NCBI RefSeq assembly: GCF_035917415.1
Contig: NZ_CP109073.1
Coordinates: 1,967,001-2,031,000, forward strand
DNA: 64,000 nucleotides
Source of the DNA: Streptomyces sp. NBC_01803
GTDB lineage: Bacteria; Actinomycetota; Actinomycetes; Streptomycetales; Streptomycetaceae
Direction: 5' to 3'
Shown piece after piece: positions 37,033-46,358 of this stretch. Numbering within the stretch: the stretch's first letter is position 1; every line of letters begins with the position of its first letter. Under the pieces are notes generated by a model. That model was not told the DNA's origin. It searched no databases and saw only the letters and a program-made list of their open reading frames with translations. Made by a program: the position numbers and the translations under genes.

Positions 37033-37363
37033 AGCTGCTTTCTCTCGCCGGGTGTGTGATGCCGGGAAGGTGATCGTGGAAGATGACTTTATGGTCTGTT
37101 GTTCAGGATCGACAAGTGACCCCAGGTGAACCGGAGGCGACAACGGCCGTGCGCCGTCCGCTGATCACGGCGGTGGCGGGCGTTATGCCGGGATATCTTC
37201 AGCCGGTTGCCACAGCCCGCCATCGAACGCCCGCGGTGGGTGCCGTTTTTCGGGATGTCGTGGAGGCGCGGCACGCACTCCGGGTTCGCGCGGCCCCGGA
37301 CGCGGTCGGGGCGGCTGTCCGCCGCCCACCGCGAGGGTGATGGTCCCCGTCAGGGAAGGCGCG

Positions 37364-38173
37364 TCAGGGAAGGGCCGGGCTCGGGCCGTGTTGGCAGTGG
37401 GGGCACCAGTACGTGGGGCGGTCGCGGCCGGGGTGGTCGTGGGGTTCGGGGGCGACCTCGATGGGGGTGCCGCAGGTGTGGCAAGGCTGGCCGGCGCGGG
37501 CGTAGACGTGCAGGCGGGGGCGGGTGGCGGCGGGGGTCGTGGTGCGGTTGGGGGTGGCGCGGTTGGCTTCCAGGAGGCGTTTGGCCGTCGCGACCAGGCG
37601 CTCGGGGGCCGGGAGATCGCCCACCGGGAGCCAGGGGGTGGCCTGGGCGAGGAAGCAGAGCTCGGCCATGTAGACGTTCCCGATGCCGGCGAGATTGCGC
37701 TGGTCGAGGAGGGCCGTCCCCAGCGGGCGGGCCGGGACGGCGAGGAGGCGGCGCAGGGCCTCGTCGGGGTCCCAGTCGGGGCCGAGCAGGTCGGGGCCGA
37801 GGTGGCCGACGACGCGCTGTTCGTCGGTGGTGCGGAGCAGGTCGAGCACGGGGAGGCGGTAGCCGACGGCGGTGCGGTCGTTGTCGGTGGCCAGAATGGC
37901 GCGGATCTGGTGGGTGGGGCCGCCGCGCCACGGCTCGCCGGGGGCGAAGACCTTCCAGGAACCGTCCATGCGCAGGTGCGAGTGGAGGGTCAGTCCCCCC
38001 TCGACGCGGGTGAGCAGGTGCTTACCGCGCGGCACGGTCTCCAGCACGGTCCGGCCGCGCAGGTCGGTGGTGGCGAGCTGGGGCACGCGCAGGTCGAAGC
38101 GGATGAGAGCGTGGCCGGTGAGCGCGGTGTCGAGCCGCCGGGCCGCTTGCCAGACCGTGTCTCCTTCGGGCAT
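37364..38173 (-). CDS. Formamidopyrimidine-DNA glycosylase / endonuclease VIII (Nei) family
   Basis: 269 residues starting MPEGDTVWQAARRL: after Met removal, Pro is the catalytic imine-forming residue, with Glu next to it. Helix-two-turn-helix region DQRNLAGIGNVYMAEL. The C-terminal zinc finger has CHTCGT and CPHCQ. MPEGDT (rather than MPELPE) marks the endonuclease VIII-like actinobacterial branch that excises oxidised pyrimidines and cuts the abasic site. Monocistronic. Confidence 0.9.
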   Translation of the reverse strand: MPEGDTVWQAARRLDTALTGHALIRFDLRVPQLATTDLRGRTVLETVPRGKHLLTRVEGGLTLHSHLRMDGSWKVFAPGEPWRGGPTHQIRAILATDNDRTAVGYRLPVLDLLRTTDEQRVVGHLGPDLLGPDWDPDEALRRLLAVPARPLGTALLDQRNLAGIGNVYMAELCFLAQATPWLPVGDLPAPERLVATAKRLLEANRATPNRTTTPAATRPRLHVYARAGQPCHTCGTPIEVAPEPHDHPGRDRPTYWCPHCQHGPSPALP

Positions 38174-38361
38174 GCGTCCATCATGCGTCACGCGCGGGCT
38201 GCCGGGAATCGGTCAGAGGCCCGGCGGGGTCATGGTGAAGCGGGCCGTGACGTGGGCGTGGACGGTCGGGCGGCGGGGTTCGAGGTCGAGGACCGGTGGG
38301 GCGCGTCCGGGCCGGGGGCGCCGGAAGTCATGGGCCCACTCCCGCGCGAGGGAGCGGCCGG

Positions 38362-40011
38362 TCAGCGGATCGGGGTGGTGGTGCGGGTGGTGTGCTGGGT
38401 GCCGGTCCGGGTCTGGTAGGAGCGGGTCAGAGCGCTGGTCGCGTCGGGGTCGGCGCGGTCCGACAGGGTGAAGTAGTCCATCTGGGCGCGCTGTTCGGTG
38501 ACGTCGAGGACGGCGTAGCCGTGGGCGTCCATGTCCACCCAGTGGACGTGCCGGTTGGCCGCGCGGACGGCGGTGGCGGCCAGCGGGGAGACGGTGTTGG
38601 CGGGCACGCCGAGGATGTCGTCGAGGTTGTCCGAGGTGACGGACGTGACGACGAACTCCGTGGCGACGGGCGGCGACAGGGGATACGTGGCGGCGTTCAG
38701 CGGGACGTCGGTGGCCCAGTGCATGTGGATGTCGCCGGTCAGGAACACCGTGTTGGTGATGCGCTGGTCGTGCAGGTGGTCCAGCAGCCGTCGGCGCTCG
38801 GCCGTGTAGCCGTCCCACTGGTCGGTGTTGACGGCCAGGCCGCCGGCCGGGACGCCGAGACATTCGGCGATCGGGCCGAGGAGGAACGCGGGGACCGAGC
38901 CGAAGGCGACCGGGGAGATCATCACCGAGTTGCCGATCAGGTGCCAGCGGGTGTCAGAGGCGGACAACCCAGAGGTGAGCCAGTCGAGTTGAGCGCGGCC
39001 GGTGAGCGTGCGGTCCGGGGCGTCCACCGTGTCGTCACCGCTGGCGGCCTGCTGGTCGCGGAACGAACGCAGGTCCAGGAGGTGGAGGTCGGCCAGGTCA
39101 CCGAAGCGCAACCGCCGGTAGGTGGTGCCCTCCACGGCGGGGCGGACCGGTATCCACTCGAAGTACGCCTGGACGGCGGCGGCCCGGCGGGCCGACCAGT
39201 CGCCCTCCGCGCCCGGCGTGTGGTTCTGCGCGCCCTCCCGCCAGGTGTCGTTGGCCGTCTCGTGGTCGTCCCAGATCGCGATGAGGGGGTGCGCGGCGTG
39301 CAGAGCGCGCAAGTCGGGGTCGGTGCGGTAATGGCCGTGCCGGACACGGTAGTCGGCGAGGGTGAGGATCTCGTGCGCGGGCTGCTGGACCCGGACCGGG
39401 TCGGCGGGGTACGTGCCGGTGCCGTACTCGTAGATGTAGTCGCCCAGATGCAGCACGGCGTGCAGGTCGTCGCGGGCGGCCAGATGCCGGTAGGCGGCGA
39501 AGTGGCCGGCCTCGTAGTTGGAGCAGGAGACCACGCCGAGCCGGAGGTTGGCCACCGCCGCGTCGGCGGCGGGCGCGGTGCGGGTGCGGCCGGCGGGGGA
39601 ACGGACGCCCGCGGCGGTGAAGCGGAAGTGGTAGCCGGTGTCCGGGCGCAAGCCGCGCACGTCCGCCTTGACGGTGTGGTCGGAGGCGGCCGTGGCCGTC
39701 GTGCGGCCCGAGGTCACGACGGCGCGGAAGGCGGCGTCCTCGGCGACCTCCCACGCGACCTCCAGGTCGGGCCCGGCAGCCGAGCCGGGCACGGCCTCGG
39801 GGACCGGGGTGACGCGGGTCCACAGCACCACGCCGTCCGGGAGCGGGTCGCCGGAGGCGACGCCGTGGTGGAAGGCGGGCGTCCCGGCGGCGCCGGCCCG
39901 GCCCGCGGCGGCGAGCGGCAGCACGGCGGCGGTCGCGGCGGCGGCCGTGACCACCGTGCGGCGGCTGGGCGCGGCGTGGGATGCGGGGGCGGCGTGAGCG
40001 GCGTGGGTCAC
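38362..40011 (-). CDS. phoD: PhoD-type alkaline phosphatase, Tat-exported
   Basis: 549 residues. A twin-arginine signal ([25 protein letters not shown]) leads to a PhoD N-domain ([23 protein letters not shown]). The metallophosphatase core contains [40 protein letters not shown] and [11 protein letters not shown], which hold the Fe/Ca ligands of PhoD. GTG start. It releases phosphate from organic esters outside the cell, normally under PhoP control. A second phoD begins at 63610. Confidence 0.93.
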   Translation of the reverse strand: MTHAAHAAPASHAAPSRRTVVTAAAATAAVLPLAAAGRAGAAGTPAFHHGVASGDPLPDGVVLWTRVTPVPEAVPGSAAGPDLEVAWEVAEDAAFRAVVTSGRTTATAASDHTVKADVRGLRPDTGYHFRFTAAGVRSPAGRTRTAPAADAAVANLRLGVVSCSNYEAGHFAAYRHLAARDDLHAVLHLGDYIYEYGTGTYPADPVRVQQPAHEILTLADYRVRHGHYRTDPDLRALHAAHPLIAIWDDHETANDTWREGAQNHTPGAEGDWSARRAAAVQAYFEWIPVRPAVEGTTYRRLRFGDLADLHLLDLRSFRDQQAASGDDTVDAPDRTLTGRAQLDWLTSGLSASDTRWHLIGNSVMISPVAFGSVPAFLLGPIAECLGVPAGGLAVNTDQWDGYTAERRRLLDHLHDQRITNTVFLTGDIHMHWATDVPLNAATYPLSPPVATEFVVTSVTSDNLDDILGVPANTVSPLAATAVRAANRHVHWVDMDAHGYAVLDVTEQRAQMDYFTLSDRADPDATSALTRSYQTRTGTQHTTRTTTPIR

Positions 40012-40371
40012 GAGCGACGATGCTACAAGCGGGTCAGGCCAACGGGTCAGGGGGCATGGAGAGTTCGTCCGCCCGTCGCCGCGCCATAAACCGCCACCGT
40101 CCGGCGTTCGTGCGGGGCGGGACGGGTGGGACGGATGAGGGGTCTGCGGCGGGCGCGGGGCGGGGGCCGCCGCGCACCCGGCGTTTCCGGCCGGTCAACG
40201 GGCCGGTGGGCCGCGGTGGATGGCGGGAAAACGCTCGAAACACGGAAAGGGTGACGGCGGAATGAAGAAAATGATGGCCGATTTCCGCTGGATATGCGTT
40301 CTTGCGGGTCGAGTGAAGGGCATGTGAAGCTCGCTTCTCCGCAATCCCCCACTCCCACCGGAGGTATCGCT
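40012..40371. other. Divergent intergenic region, phoD / lanthipeptide precursor
   Basis: 360 bases without a convincing gene. It must hold the promoters of phoD (leftward) and of the precursor gene (rightward). An A/T-richer stretch around 40255-40330 is the most promoter-like part. No clear PHO box is visible. Confidence 0.4.
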
Positions 40372-40578
40372 ATGCCTTCCATCCGACTCGACTCGCCCGC
40401 CGACCTGATCGTCGCCGCCTGGCTCGACGGCGCCGAGAGCGCCTACGGGCAGGACAACCCGGCCGGCCCGCTGTACGTCGGCGGAGCGGCCACCGAGGCC
40501 GCGCTGGTCGACGCCGCCGAGGCGCTGCTGACCCGGTGCAGCAGCTGTTCGGGCTCGCTGGGCAGCTACTGCTGCTGA
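40372..40578 (+). CDS. lanA: Class II lanthipeptide precursor
   Basis: A 68-residue peptide, ATG preceded by GGAGG. It has an acidic leader (MPSIRLDSPADLIVAAWLDG, then EALVDAAEALL-type helix) and a Cys/Ser-rich end, TRCSSCSGSLGSYCC. Four cysteines (56, 59, 67, 68) can pair with Thr54, Ser57, 58, 60, 62 or 65 to form (methyl)lanthionines, with adjacent terminal cysteines CC as an odd feature. A GG lies at residues 38-39 (YVGGAA), but that would leave a long core; the real cleavage site is unclear. It is followed after 166 bases by lanM, with a hairpin between. Confidence 0.85.
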   Translation: MPSIRLDSPADLIVAAWLDGAESAYGQDNPAGPLYVGGAATEAALVDAAEALLTRCSSCSGSLGSYCC

Positions 40579-40585
40579 CGTCCAC

Positions 40586-40632
40586 GCGCCTCGCGGGTCC
40601 GCCGGCCGGCGGTCGCCGGACCCGCGAGGCGC
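40586..40632 (+). terminator. Hairpin (attenuator) between lanA and lanM
   Basis: A perfect 16-bp stem (40586-40601 with 40617-40632) lies just after the lanA stop. In lantibiotic operons such partial terminators raise precursor mRNA above enzyme mRNA; the position fits that role. Confidence 0.75.
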
Positions 40633-40645
40633 TTCCCTCGACCTG

Positions 40646-40725
40646 ACGGCCCCACGACGGAACGCCCCTGCGAGGGAACGCCCCTACGAGGGAACGGCCC
40701 TGCGACGGAACGGCCCCACGACGGA
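40646..40725 (+). repeat. Five tandem 16-bp repeats before lanM
   Basis: Five exact-length units of the form ACGSCCCYRCGASGGA run without gaps up to 20 bases before the lanM ATG. Each can fold a small hairpin. Unit 3 (40678-40693) contains the 14 bases CGCCCCTACGAGGG that also form the hairpin of the CRISPR repeat at 745. Confidence 0.92.
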
Positions 40726-40744
40726 ACGGAAGGGGAAGCGCGCC

Positions 40745-43591
40745 ATGACGGACGCCGAGAGAGACGGGGACTGGTTCGCCGGGCCGGTCGTGGCATGGGC
40801 GGCGCCGCTGCTGGCCACGCTGGACGCGCGGCTCGCGGCGATCTCCGGTCTCGCGCCCGACGAGCGCGAGGTTGTCGCCCGCGCCACGCGCGAGGCGCTG
40901 CTCGCCTCGCTCCGGCTCAAGTTGAACCGAGTCTTCCTGCTGGAGCTGCGCGCCGCATCACTCGCGGGCCATCTGGCGGGACTTGACGAACGGCAGCGCT
41001 GGGACGACTTCCTCGACCGGGCGAGCACCCCGACGTTCCGCGAACGGCTGGAGGTCCGTTACCCCGGCCTCGGTGAACGGGTCACCGCCACTGGCCTGTT
41101 CCAGATCGAGGCGGCCGTCGAGCTGGCCGCGCGCCTGGTCGCCGACCGGGCCGCGCTGCCCGCCGTGCTCGGCGCGCCCCCCGGCCGGCTGCGCGCCCTG
41201 CGGCTGGGGGCCGGGGACACCCACCGGGGCGGCCGGAGCGTCGCCGCGCTGGAGATGGACGGCGGCCCCTTGATGTACAAGCCGCGTCCGATGGAGGTGG
41301 ACGCGGCGTTGCGGGGGCTGCTGGACCGGGTGCCCGGCGCGGCCGGGGAGGGCAGCGGGGACCGGGGCGGGGAGGACGGTCCGCGCCTGCCGCGGGTGCT
41401 GGTGCGCGGCGGCTACGGCTGGACCGAGCACGTGGCCCACCACTACTGCCGTGACGACGCCGAACTGGCCCAGTTCTACCGGAACATCGGGCGCTGGCTC
41501 GCCGTCATGCGGCTGGTCGGCGGCACCGACCTGCACGCCGAGAACATCATCGCGCACGGCCCGGTGCCCGTGGTCGTGGACGCCGAGAGCCTGTTCGCCC
41601 CCGACCCGGCGCCACCGGAGCCCAGCGGGCGCGGCGCGGCCGTCGACATCGCCGCCGCGACGATCCGGCGCACGGTGCTGAGCACCGGCATCCTGCCCGT
41701 CCGGCTCGGCGGCTTCGCGCTCGCGGGCGTCGACATGTCGGCGGCCGGCGCGCTGCCCGGCCAGCAGCCACGGGTGCCCATGCCCGTGATCGTGGGCGGC
41801 GGTTCGGACCGCGCCCACATGGAGATCGCCATGGCCGACCTCCCGCCGGCCCTCAACCACCCTTGTCCCGAGCCGGTGTTGCAGCGGTACTGGGACCAGG
41901 TGCTGGTCGGCTTCCGGGACTGGACGGACCGGCTGCGCCGACTGGACCGCGGGAGCCGGCTGGAGAACGTGCTCCGCGTCTTCGACGGCGCGGAGGTGCG
42001 CCGGATCCGGCGGGCGACCCAGAGCTATGTCGAGGTCGGCCGGATGCTGTGGCACCCGGCCTCCCTGCACGACCCGGCCCAGGCGCTGGAGCGCGGACGC
42101 GACATCCTGCGCCGCAACGCCCTGGCCGTCCCGGGCGCGCCACTCGAACGGCCGGTCATCGACGGGGAGATCGCCGACCTCATGACGGGCGACATCCCGG
42201 TGTTCACCGCGACGGTGGACCACGGCACGGTGTGCGACGCCGTACGGGACTGGCGCGCGGGCGACTTCGCGCTGGAGGAGATGACCATCCAGGGCGCGCT
42301 GGTGGGCGCCTATCTCAACGAGCGGGCGCTGCCGCCGCGTCGGCCCGCCCCACCCGTCGAGCCGGTGCACGAGGACTTCGAGACACGCCGCCGGGCCGTC
42401 GCCGCGGCGGGGGCACGCACGCTGTGCGAGGGCGCGGTGCGCGCCGAGGACGGGACGGCCACCTGGGTCAGCCCGGTGATGACGGACACCGGGTGGACGA
42501 TCAAGCCGCTGACCGCCGACGTCTACACCGGGCAGGGCGGCGTGGTGCTGGCCCTGGCCGGCTACGCGAGCGAGGTGCGGCGGGGGGCGGCCGATCCGGT
42601 GGAGGGGCTGGGAGAGGTGCTGTCGGGCGCGCTGCGGGTGCTGGCGGCGACCGAGGACATCGAGACGACGAAGCCGGTGGGCGGCTTCACCGGGCTCGCG
42701 TCGCAGGTGTGGACGTGGATCGCGCTGCACGACCTGCTGGGCGCCGGGTGGACGCTGGCCCGCGCCCGGCGGCGGGCCGCCGCGCTGACACCAGAGGTGA
42801 TCGCGGGCGACAAGGCGCTGGACGTGCTCGGCGGCGCGGCCGGGGTGGTCGTGCCGCTGCTGAACCTGGCGGCGGCGACCCGGGAGGACCGGTGGCTGGA
42901 GACGGCCGCGCTGGCGGGCCGGCGGCTGGAGCGGACGGCGCTGCTGGACGAACGCGGCGCGCGCTGGTCGACCACGATGTTCCCCGAGGGCATCGGCGGC
43001 TTCGCGCACGGCGCCACCGGCATGGGCTGGGCCCTGCACCGGCTGGCGCTCTCCCCGGCCGGGACCGTGGCCGACCGGGCGCGCTGGCGTGAACTCGCGG
43101 ACCGAGCCCTGGCGTTCGAGGACACGCTGTACCGGCCGGAGGCGGCGAACTGGTTCGACGCGCGCGTCGGCGGCGAGACCGATTTCCCCAACGCCTGGTG
43201 CCACGGCAGCACGGGCATCGGCCTGGCGGCCTGCGACCTGTACCGGCGCACGGGCGAGGAGCGGCACTTGACGACCGCGCGGCGGGCCGGGGCGGCGGGG
43301 CTGGCGGAGGGCTTCGGCTTCAGCCACACGCTGTGCCACGGTGATCTGGGGCTGTGGGAGCTACAGACGACGTTGCGCGGCCTGGGCGTTGAGGAGGGCG
43401 TGCCCGAAGCGCGGTGGTTGAACAGCCGGTTACTGACCGACCTGGAGGAACGCGGGCCGGTGGGCGGCCTGGCGCGGGAGGCGTTCTCCCCCGGCCTGAT
43501 GCCCGGGCTGAGCGGCGTCGTGCATCAACTGCTGCGCATGCGGCCCCGGCACCGGCTGCCGTCGCCGCTGCTGCTGGAACGGAAGATCTGA
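40745..43591 (+). CDS. lanM: Class II lanthipeptide synthetase LanM
   Basis: 948 residues. The N-terminal half is the DUF4135 dehydratase/kinase-like domain (GDTHRGGRSVAALEMDGG with the downstream YKPRP lysine; GGTDLHAENIIAHGPVPVVVDAE). The C-terminal half is a LanC cyclase with GGFAHGATGMG, the Zn cysteine in NAWCHGSTG (Cys819) and TLCHGDLG (Cys864/His865). It phosphorylates and eliminates Ser/Thr of the precursor, then closes thioether rings. ATG has GGAAGGGG upstream. Codon 896 is TTA. No transporter, protease or immunity gene follows, so maturation and export must depend on genes elsewhere. Confidence 0.94.
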   Translation: MTDAERDGDWFAGPVVAWAAPLLATLDARLAAISGLAPDEREVVARATREALLASLRLKLNRVFLLELRAASLAGHLAGLDERQRWDDFLDRASTPTFRERLEVRYPGLGERVTATGLFQIEAAVELAARLVADRAALPAVLGAPPGRLRALRLGAGDTHRGGRSVAALEMDGGPLMYKPRPMEVDAALRGLLDRVPGAAGEGSGDRGGEDGPRLPRVLVRGGYGWTEHVAHHYCRDDAELAQFYRNIGRWLAVMRLVGGTDLHAENIIAHGPVPVVVDAESLFAPDPAPPEPSGRGAAVDIAAATIRRTVLSTGILPVRLGGFALAGVDMSAAGALPGQQPRVPMPVIVGGGSDRAHMEIAMADLPPALNHPCPEPVLQRYWDQVLVGFRDWTDRLRRLDRGSRLENVLRVFDGAEVRRIRRATQSYVEVGRMLWHPASLHDPAQALERGRDILRRNALAVPGAPLERPVIDGEIADLMTGDIPVFTATVDHGTVCDAVRDWRAGDFALEEMTIQGALVGAYLNERALPPRRPAPPVEPVHEDFETRRRAVAAAGARTLCEGAVRAEDGTATWVSPVMTDTGWTIKPLTADVYTGQGGVVLALAGYASEVRRGAADPVEGLGEVLSGALRVLAATEDIETTKPVGGFTGLASQVWTWIALHDLLGAGWTLARARRRAAALTPEVIAGDKALDVLGGAAGVVVPLLNLAAATREDRWLETAALAGRRLERTALLDERGARWSTTMFPEGIGGFAHGATGMGWALHRLALSPAGTVADRARWRELADRALAFEDTLYRPEAANWFDARVGGETDFPNAWCHGSTGIGLAACDLYRRTGEERHLTTARRAGAAGLAEGFGFSHTLCHGDLGLWELQTTLRGLGVEEGVPEARWLNSRLLTDLEERGPVGGLAREAFSPGLMPGLSGVVHQLLRMRPRHRLPSPLLLERKI

Positions 43592-43744
43592 CCCGTACGA
43601 GGACGAGCGAGGTGCGCGGCGGCGCCCCGGCTCCCGTGCGGCGACCGGCGCCGGCCGCCGTGACCGGGACGCCCCGGTGACCGGGCCGCCGCCGTCCCGG
43701 GCGGGGAGCCCGTGCGGGGGCCGACCGCCGGGAACGGCGGGGCT

Positions 43745-44008
43745 TCAGCGGCGGACCTTGGCCCGGTCGACGGCGGCCACCCCCGCGGCGGCCAGGGCGA
43801 TCTGGATGAGCCACTCGATCCAGTCGACGCCATCGGTGTCGTTGAGGTCCAGCCCTTCGGCTATAGCGGAGCCGATGAGCGCCGCCACGATGCCGACGGC
43901 GATCGTCCACAGAACGCCGATGTGCTGACGACCGGGGAGGACCAGCCGCCCCAGAAGGCCGATGATCAGGCCGATCACGATCGCGCTGATGACTCCGGAA
44001 ATCTCCAT
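43745..44008 (-). CDS. GlsB/YeaQ/YmgE family stress-response membrane protein
   Basis: 87 residues with three hydrophobic spans: SGVISAIVIGLIIGLLGRLVLP, VLWTIAVGIVAALIGSAIAEGL and WLIQIALAAAGVAAV. The glycine pattern and short size are those of transglycosylase-associated family proteins (a historical name; the function is stress-related and unclear). ATG 44008 follows GAAAGGG; a GTG at 44017 is also in frame. Confidence 0.85.
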   Translation of the reverse strand: MEISGVISAIVIGLIIGLLGRLVLPGRQHIGVLWTIAVGIVAALIGSAIAEGLDLNDTDGVDWIEWLIQIALAAAGVAAVDRAKVRR

Positions 44009-44063
44009 TTTCAGCACCCTTTCACCATGGGAGACACATTCCGGGTGCCCTCCTCCGAGCCGG

Positions 44064-44894
44064 TCAGTCCTGTCCGGTCGGCATCGCGGGGGTCAGCACG
44101 ACGAAGTCGGCGCCGAACGGGTCGATGCAGACGGCCAGTCGGCCGACGCCCTCCGCGTCCTCGGGCCCCATCTGGACGCTGCCGCCGTTCCCGGTGACGG
44201 CGGAGACCGTGGCGTCGCAGTCCGTCGAGCCGAAGACCGGGTGCCAGTAGGGACGGAAGCCGTTCAGGGCGAGGTTCTCGGGCGGGAGTTGCATGACGCC
44301 GCCGTGCATGCGGTCCTGGGCCGGATCGTCGCTGCCGCCGCCGGGCGGGCCGATGAGCGTGTACGTGGCGCCGTCGGCGCCGCCGCCCGGGAGCGGCATG
44401 TCCTGGGTCTCCCAGCCGAAGAGCGTTCCGTAGAACTCCTTCGCGGCCGGCGCGTCGGTCGTGTACAGCTCGGACCAGACGAGGGCGCCGGGCTGGTCAA
44501 CCGCTTCGAGGCCCTTGTTCTCGCCCGGCTGCCAGACGGCGAACTGGGCGCCCTGCGGATCGGTGAACTGCCCCATCCGGCCCGCGCCGTCCACGTCGAT
44601 CGGGGCCGCGCGCACCGTGCCGCCCGTCTCTTCCACGGTCCGGGCCGAGGCGTCGGCGTCGTCGGTCCTGAAGTAGACCATCCAGGCGGGGCGCGCGCCC
44701 TGCTCGTTGAGCGGTCCGGCGGCGCCGACCGTGCGGCCGTCGAGACGGAAGAAGCCGTAGCCGCCCGCCTCGGGGCCGAGCGACTGGAACTCCCAGCCGA
44801 ACACCGTGCCGTAGAAGCCCGCCGCGGCGTCCAGATCGGGGGCGCCGAGGTCGAGCCAGGCGGGCGAACCCGGGATGAAGTCGGTGGTGATCAT
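44064..44894 (-). CDS. VOC family protein with two glyoxalase-like domains
   Basis: 276 residues made of two similar halves, each opening with a PAWLDLGAPDLDAAAGFYGTVFGWE-type helix and strand (second: VWSELYTTDAPAAKEFYGTLFGWE) and ending FTDPQGAQFAVWQP or IDPFGADFVVLTP. This duplicated arrangement is frequent in Streptomyces hydrolase/resistance-like VOC proteins. Metal ligands are not obvious in every site. Function unknown. Monocistronic. Confidence 0.85.
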   Translation of the reverse strand: MITTDFIPGSPAWLDLGAPDLDAAAGFYGTVFGWEFQSLGPEAGGYGFFRLDGRTVGAAGPLNEQGARPAWMVYFRTDDADASARTVEETGGTVRAAPIDVDGAGRMGQFTDPQGAQFAVWQPGENKGLEAVDQPGALVWSELYTTDAPAAKEFYGTLFGWETQDMPLPGGGADGATYTLIGPPGGGSDDPAQDRMHGGVMQLPPENLALNGFRPYWHPVFGSTDCDATVSAVTGNGGSVQMGPEDAEGVGRLAVCIDPFGADFVVLTPAMPTGQD

Positions 44895-44938
44895 GACGAT
44901 CCTGCCCTTCCACGCGCGCCGTTCGCGGCGCGAGCCGC

Positions 44939-45103
44939 TCAGTCGGGTGGCTCGGGAGCGACAGGCTCCCCGCCGTCGTCCCGATCCCGCTCGTCCGCCG
45001 GCACCTCCCCGATCTCCTCCTCCGACCGCTCGACGTCGGGCACGTCGACCGGCGGCGGCAGATCGGGGGTCAGCGGCTGCGACTGCGGGTCCTTGCCATT
45101 CAT
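44939..45103 (-). CDS. Small acidic protein, unknown
   Basis: 54 residues, MNGKDPQSQPLTPDLPPPVD then acidic ERSEEEIGEVPADERDRDDGG. Very rich in Pro, Glu and Asp, with no hydrophobic core, probably disordered. The ATG at 45103 lacks a strong ribosome site. Similar tiny acidic proteins are common in Streptomyces genomes, but this could be a chance frame. Confidence 0.45.
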   Translation of the reverse strand: MNGKDPQSQPLTPDLPPPVDVPDVERSEEEIGEVPADERDRDDGGEPVAPEPPD

Positions 45104-45262
45104 ACGCCGCCGAGTACCCACCCAGGGCGAAACGTCACACCGGCCCGCGCCCCGCGGGGCGCGGGCGACGGCGAACGAGGCTCGGGGCGCGGGGCGCGGG
45201 CGCGTCACGAGGGCGGACCCCGGCGGACGCGGCCGACCGATCGTCGGGGCACGGGGACGACC

Positions 45263-45471
45263 GGCCGACTCGGGCCGGCTCGGGCCGGGACGGGACAGGA
45301 CGCGACAGCTCAGGACGGGACAGGACGCGACAGCTCGGGACGGCTCAGGACGGGACAGCTCAGGACGGCTCAGGACGGGCCGACTCGGGACGGCTCAGGA
45401 CGGGACGGGACGGGACGGCTCAGGACGGGACGGGACGGGACGGCTCAGGACGGGAGGGGACGGCCGAGGAT
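45263..45471 (+). repeat. Minisatellite of GGGACGGCTCAGGAC-type units
   Basis: About 200 bases of imperfect tandem repeats built from CAGGACGGGAC, GACAGCTC and GACGGCTCAGGAC modules, in an intergenic region between 45104 and 45635 that holds no convincing gene. The order of modules (nested copies) indicates repeated slippage. Confidence 0.9.
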
Positions 45472-45635
45472 CGGCAGGCCGCGGCAACGGCCGGAGCCAC
45501 CGCCTCCCGCCGAAACGCGCCCGGGCCAGCGCCCGAACGTCCGCCGCCGGTCAGGGCCGCCGCCACCCGACGTCCGCCGGACCGGCGGCGGCGGGCAGCG
45601 GAACTGAGCCGCCGCGGGGGCCGCGTCGGTGGGTG

Positions 45636-46208
45636 TCAGGGGTGCAGTCCCGGTTCGTGGCGGGCTGCGGGGAGGTGGGACAGGATCTCGTCCACGGTCT
45701 CGGCCGGGGTGAGGTCCGAGGTGTCGAGCCACAGGCCGAGGCGGGGGGTGTCCACGCGCAGGACCTGGTCGAGGGCGGGGACCGACCACGCGCCGTAGCC
45801 CGTTTTCGCGCGGGCGCCCTCGCGGTGGGCGACCGCCTCGGGGGTGGGGGCCAGGACCACCACATAGAGCGGGCGGGTCCGGACCAGCTCCACGTAGTCG
45901 GCCAGGGCGTGGCCGAGGATGACGTCCTGGATCACCGCTGTCCAGCCGGCCGCCGCGTACTCGTCGGCCGTCGCCGCCGACAGGCGGTGCCGCAGGCGGA
46001 GCTGGGCCAGCGCCTCCGGGGTCAGCTCGGGCGTCAGCTCGGCACGGCCGGAGATCATCATGCGGCGGAAGATGTCGCCCCGGATGTGCACGGCCCGGGG
46101 GAGCCGCTCGGCGAGGAGCTGGGCCACCGTGGATTTGCCGGCCGCCATGACTCCGGTGATCAGCACCACTGAAGAGGACAGTTCAGACAATTCACTCGTC
46201 GTCTCCAT
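45636..46208 (-). CDS. P-loop kinase/phosphotransferase-like ATPase
   Basis: 190 residues. Walker A GVMAAGKSTVAQLLAER near the N-terminus, a RGDIFRRMM segment as in small-molecule kinases, and a lid-like REGARAKTGYG. The overall size and pattern match chloramphenicol phosphotransferase-like or shikimate-kinase-like P-loop proteins. ATG 46208 chosen; a TTG at 46220 is in frame. Substrate unknown. Confidence 0.75.
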   Translation of the reverse strand: METTSELSELSSSVVLITGVMAAGKSTVAQLLAERLPRAVHIRGDIFRRMMISGRAELTPELTPEALAQLRLRHRLSAATADEYAAAGWTAVIQDVILGHALADYVELVRTRPLYVVVLAPTPEAVAHREGARAKTGYGAWSVPALDQVLRVDTPRLGLWLDTSDLTPAETVDEILSHLPAARHEPGLHP

Positions 46209-46358
46209 CGCCCCATCCAACCAGACGGGTGCGCGCGACGCGCGGGCGCCACCATTTACGCGATGTTCACACGGAACACCGCTCGGACTCCATTTCTACA
46301 CGGGTAGAACATCTGTTGGCAGGTGCAGGTCATCCCGCACACCTCATGGAGTGATGTC

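Noticed and set aside
40646..40725. Mini-CRISPR upstream of lanM
   Set aside because: Units abut with no spacers, despite one 14-base match to the CRISPR repeat core.
45263..45471. Second CRISPR array
   Set aside because: Units are short, contiguous and nested, with no unique spacers; it is a minisatellite.
46265..46280. PHO box (GTTCACACGGA) before the secreted nuclease
   Set aside because: Only one 11-base unit is recognisable; a second in-phase unit, needed for PhoP binding, is not evident.
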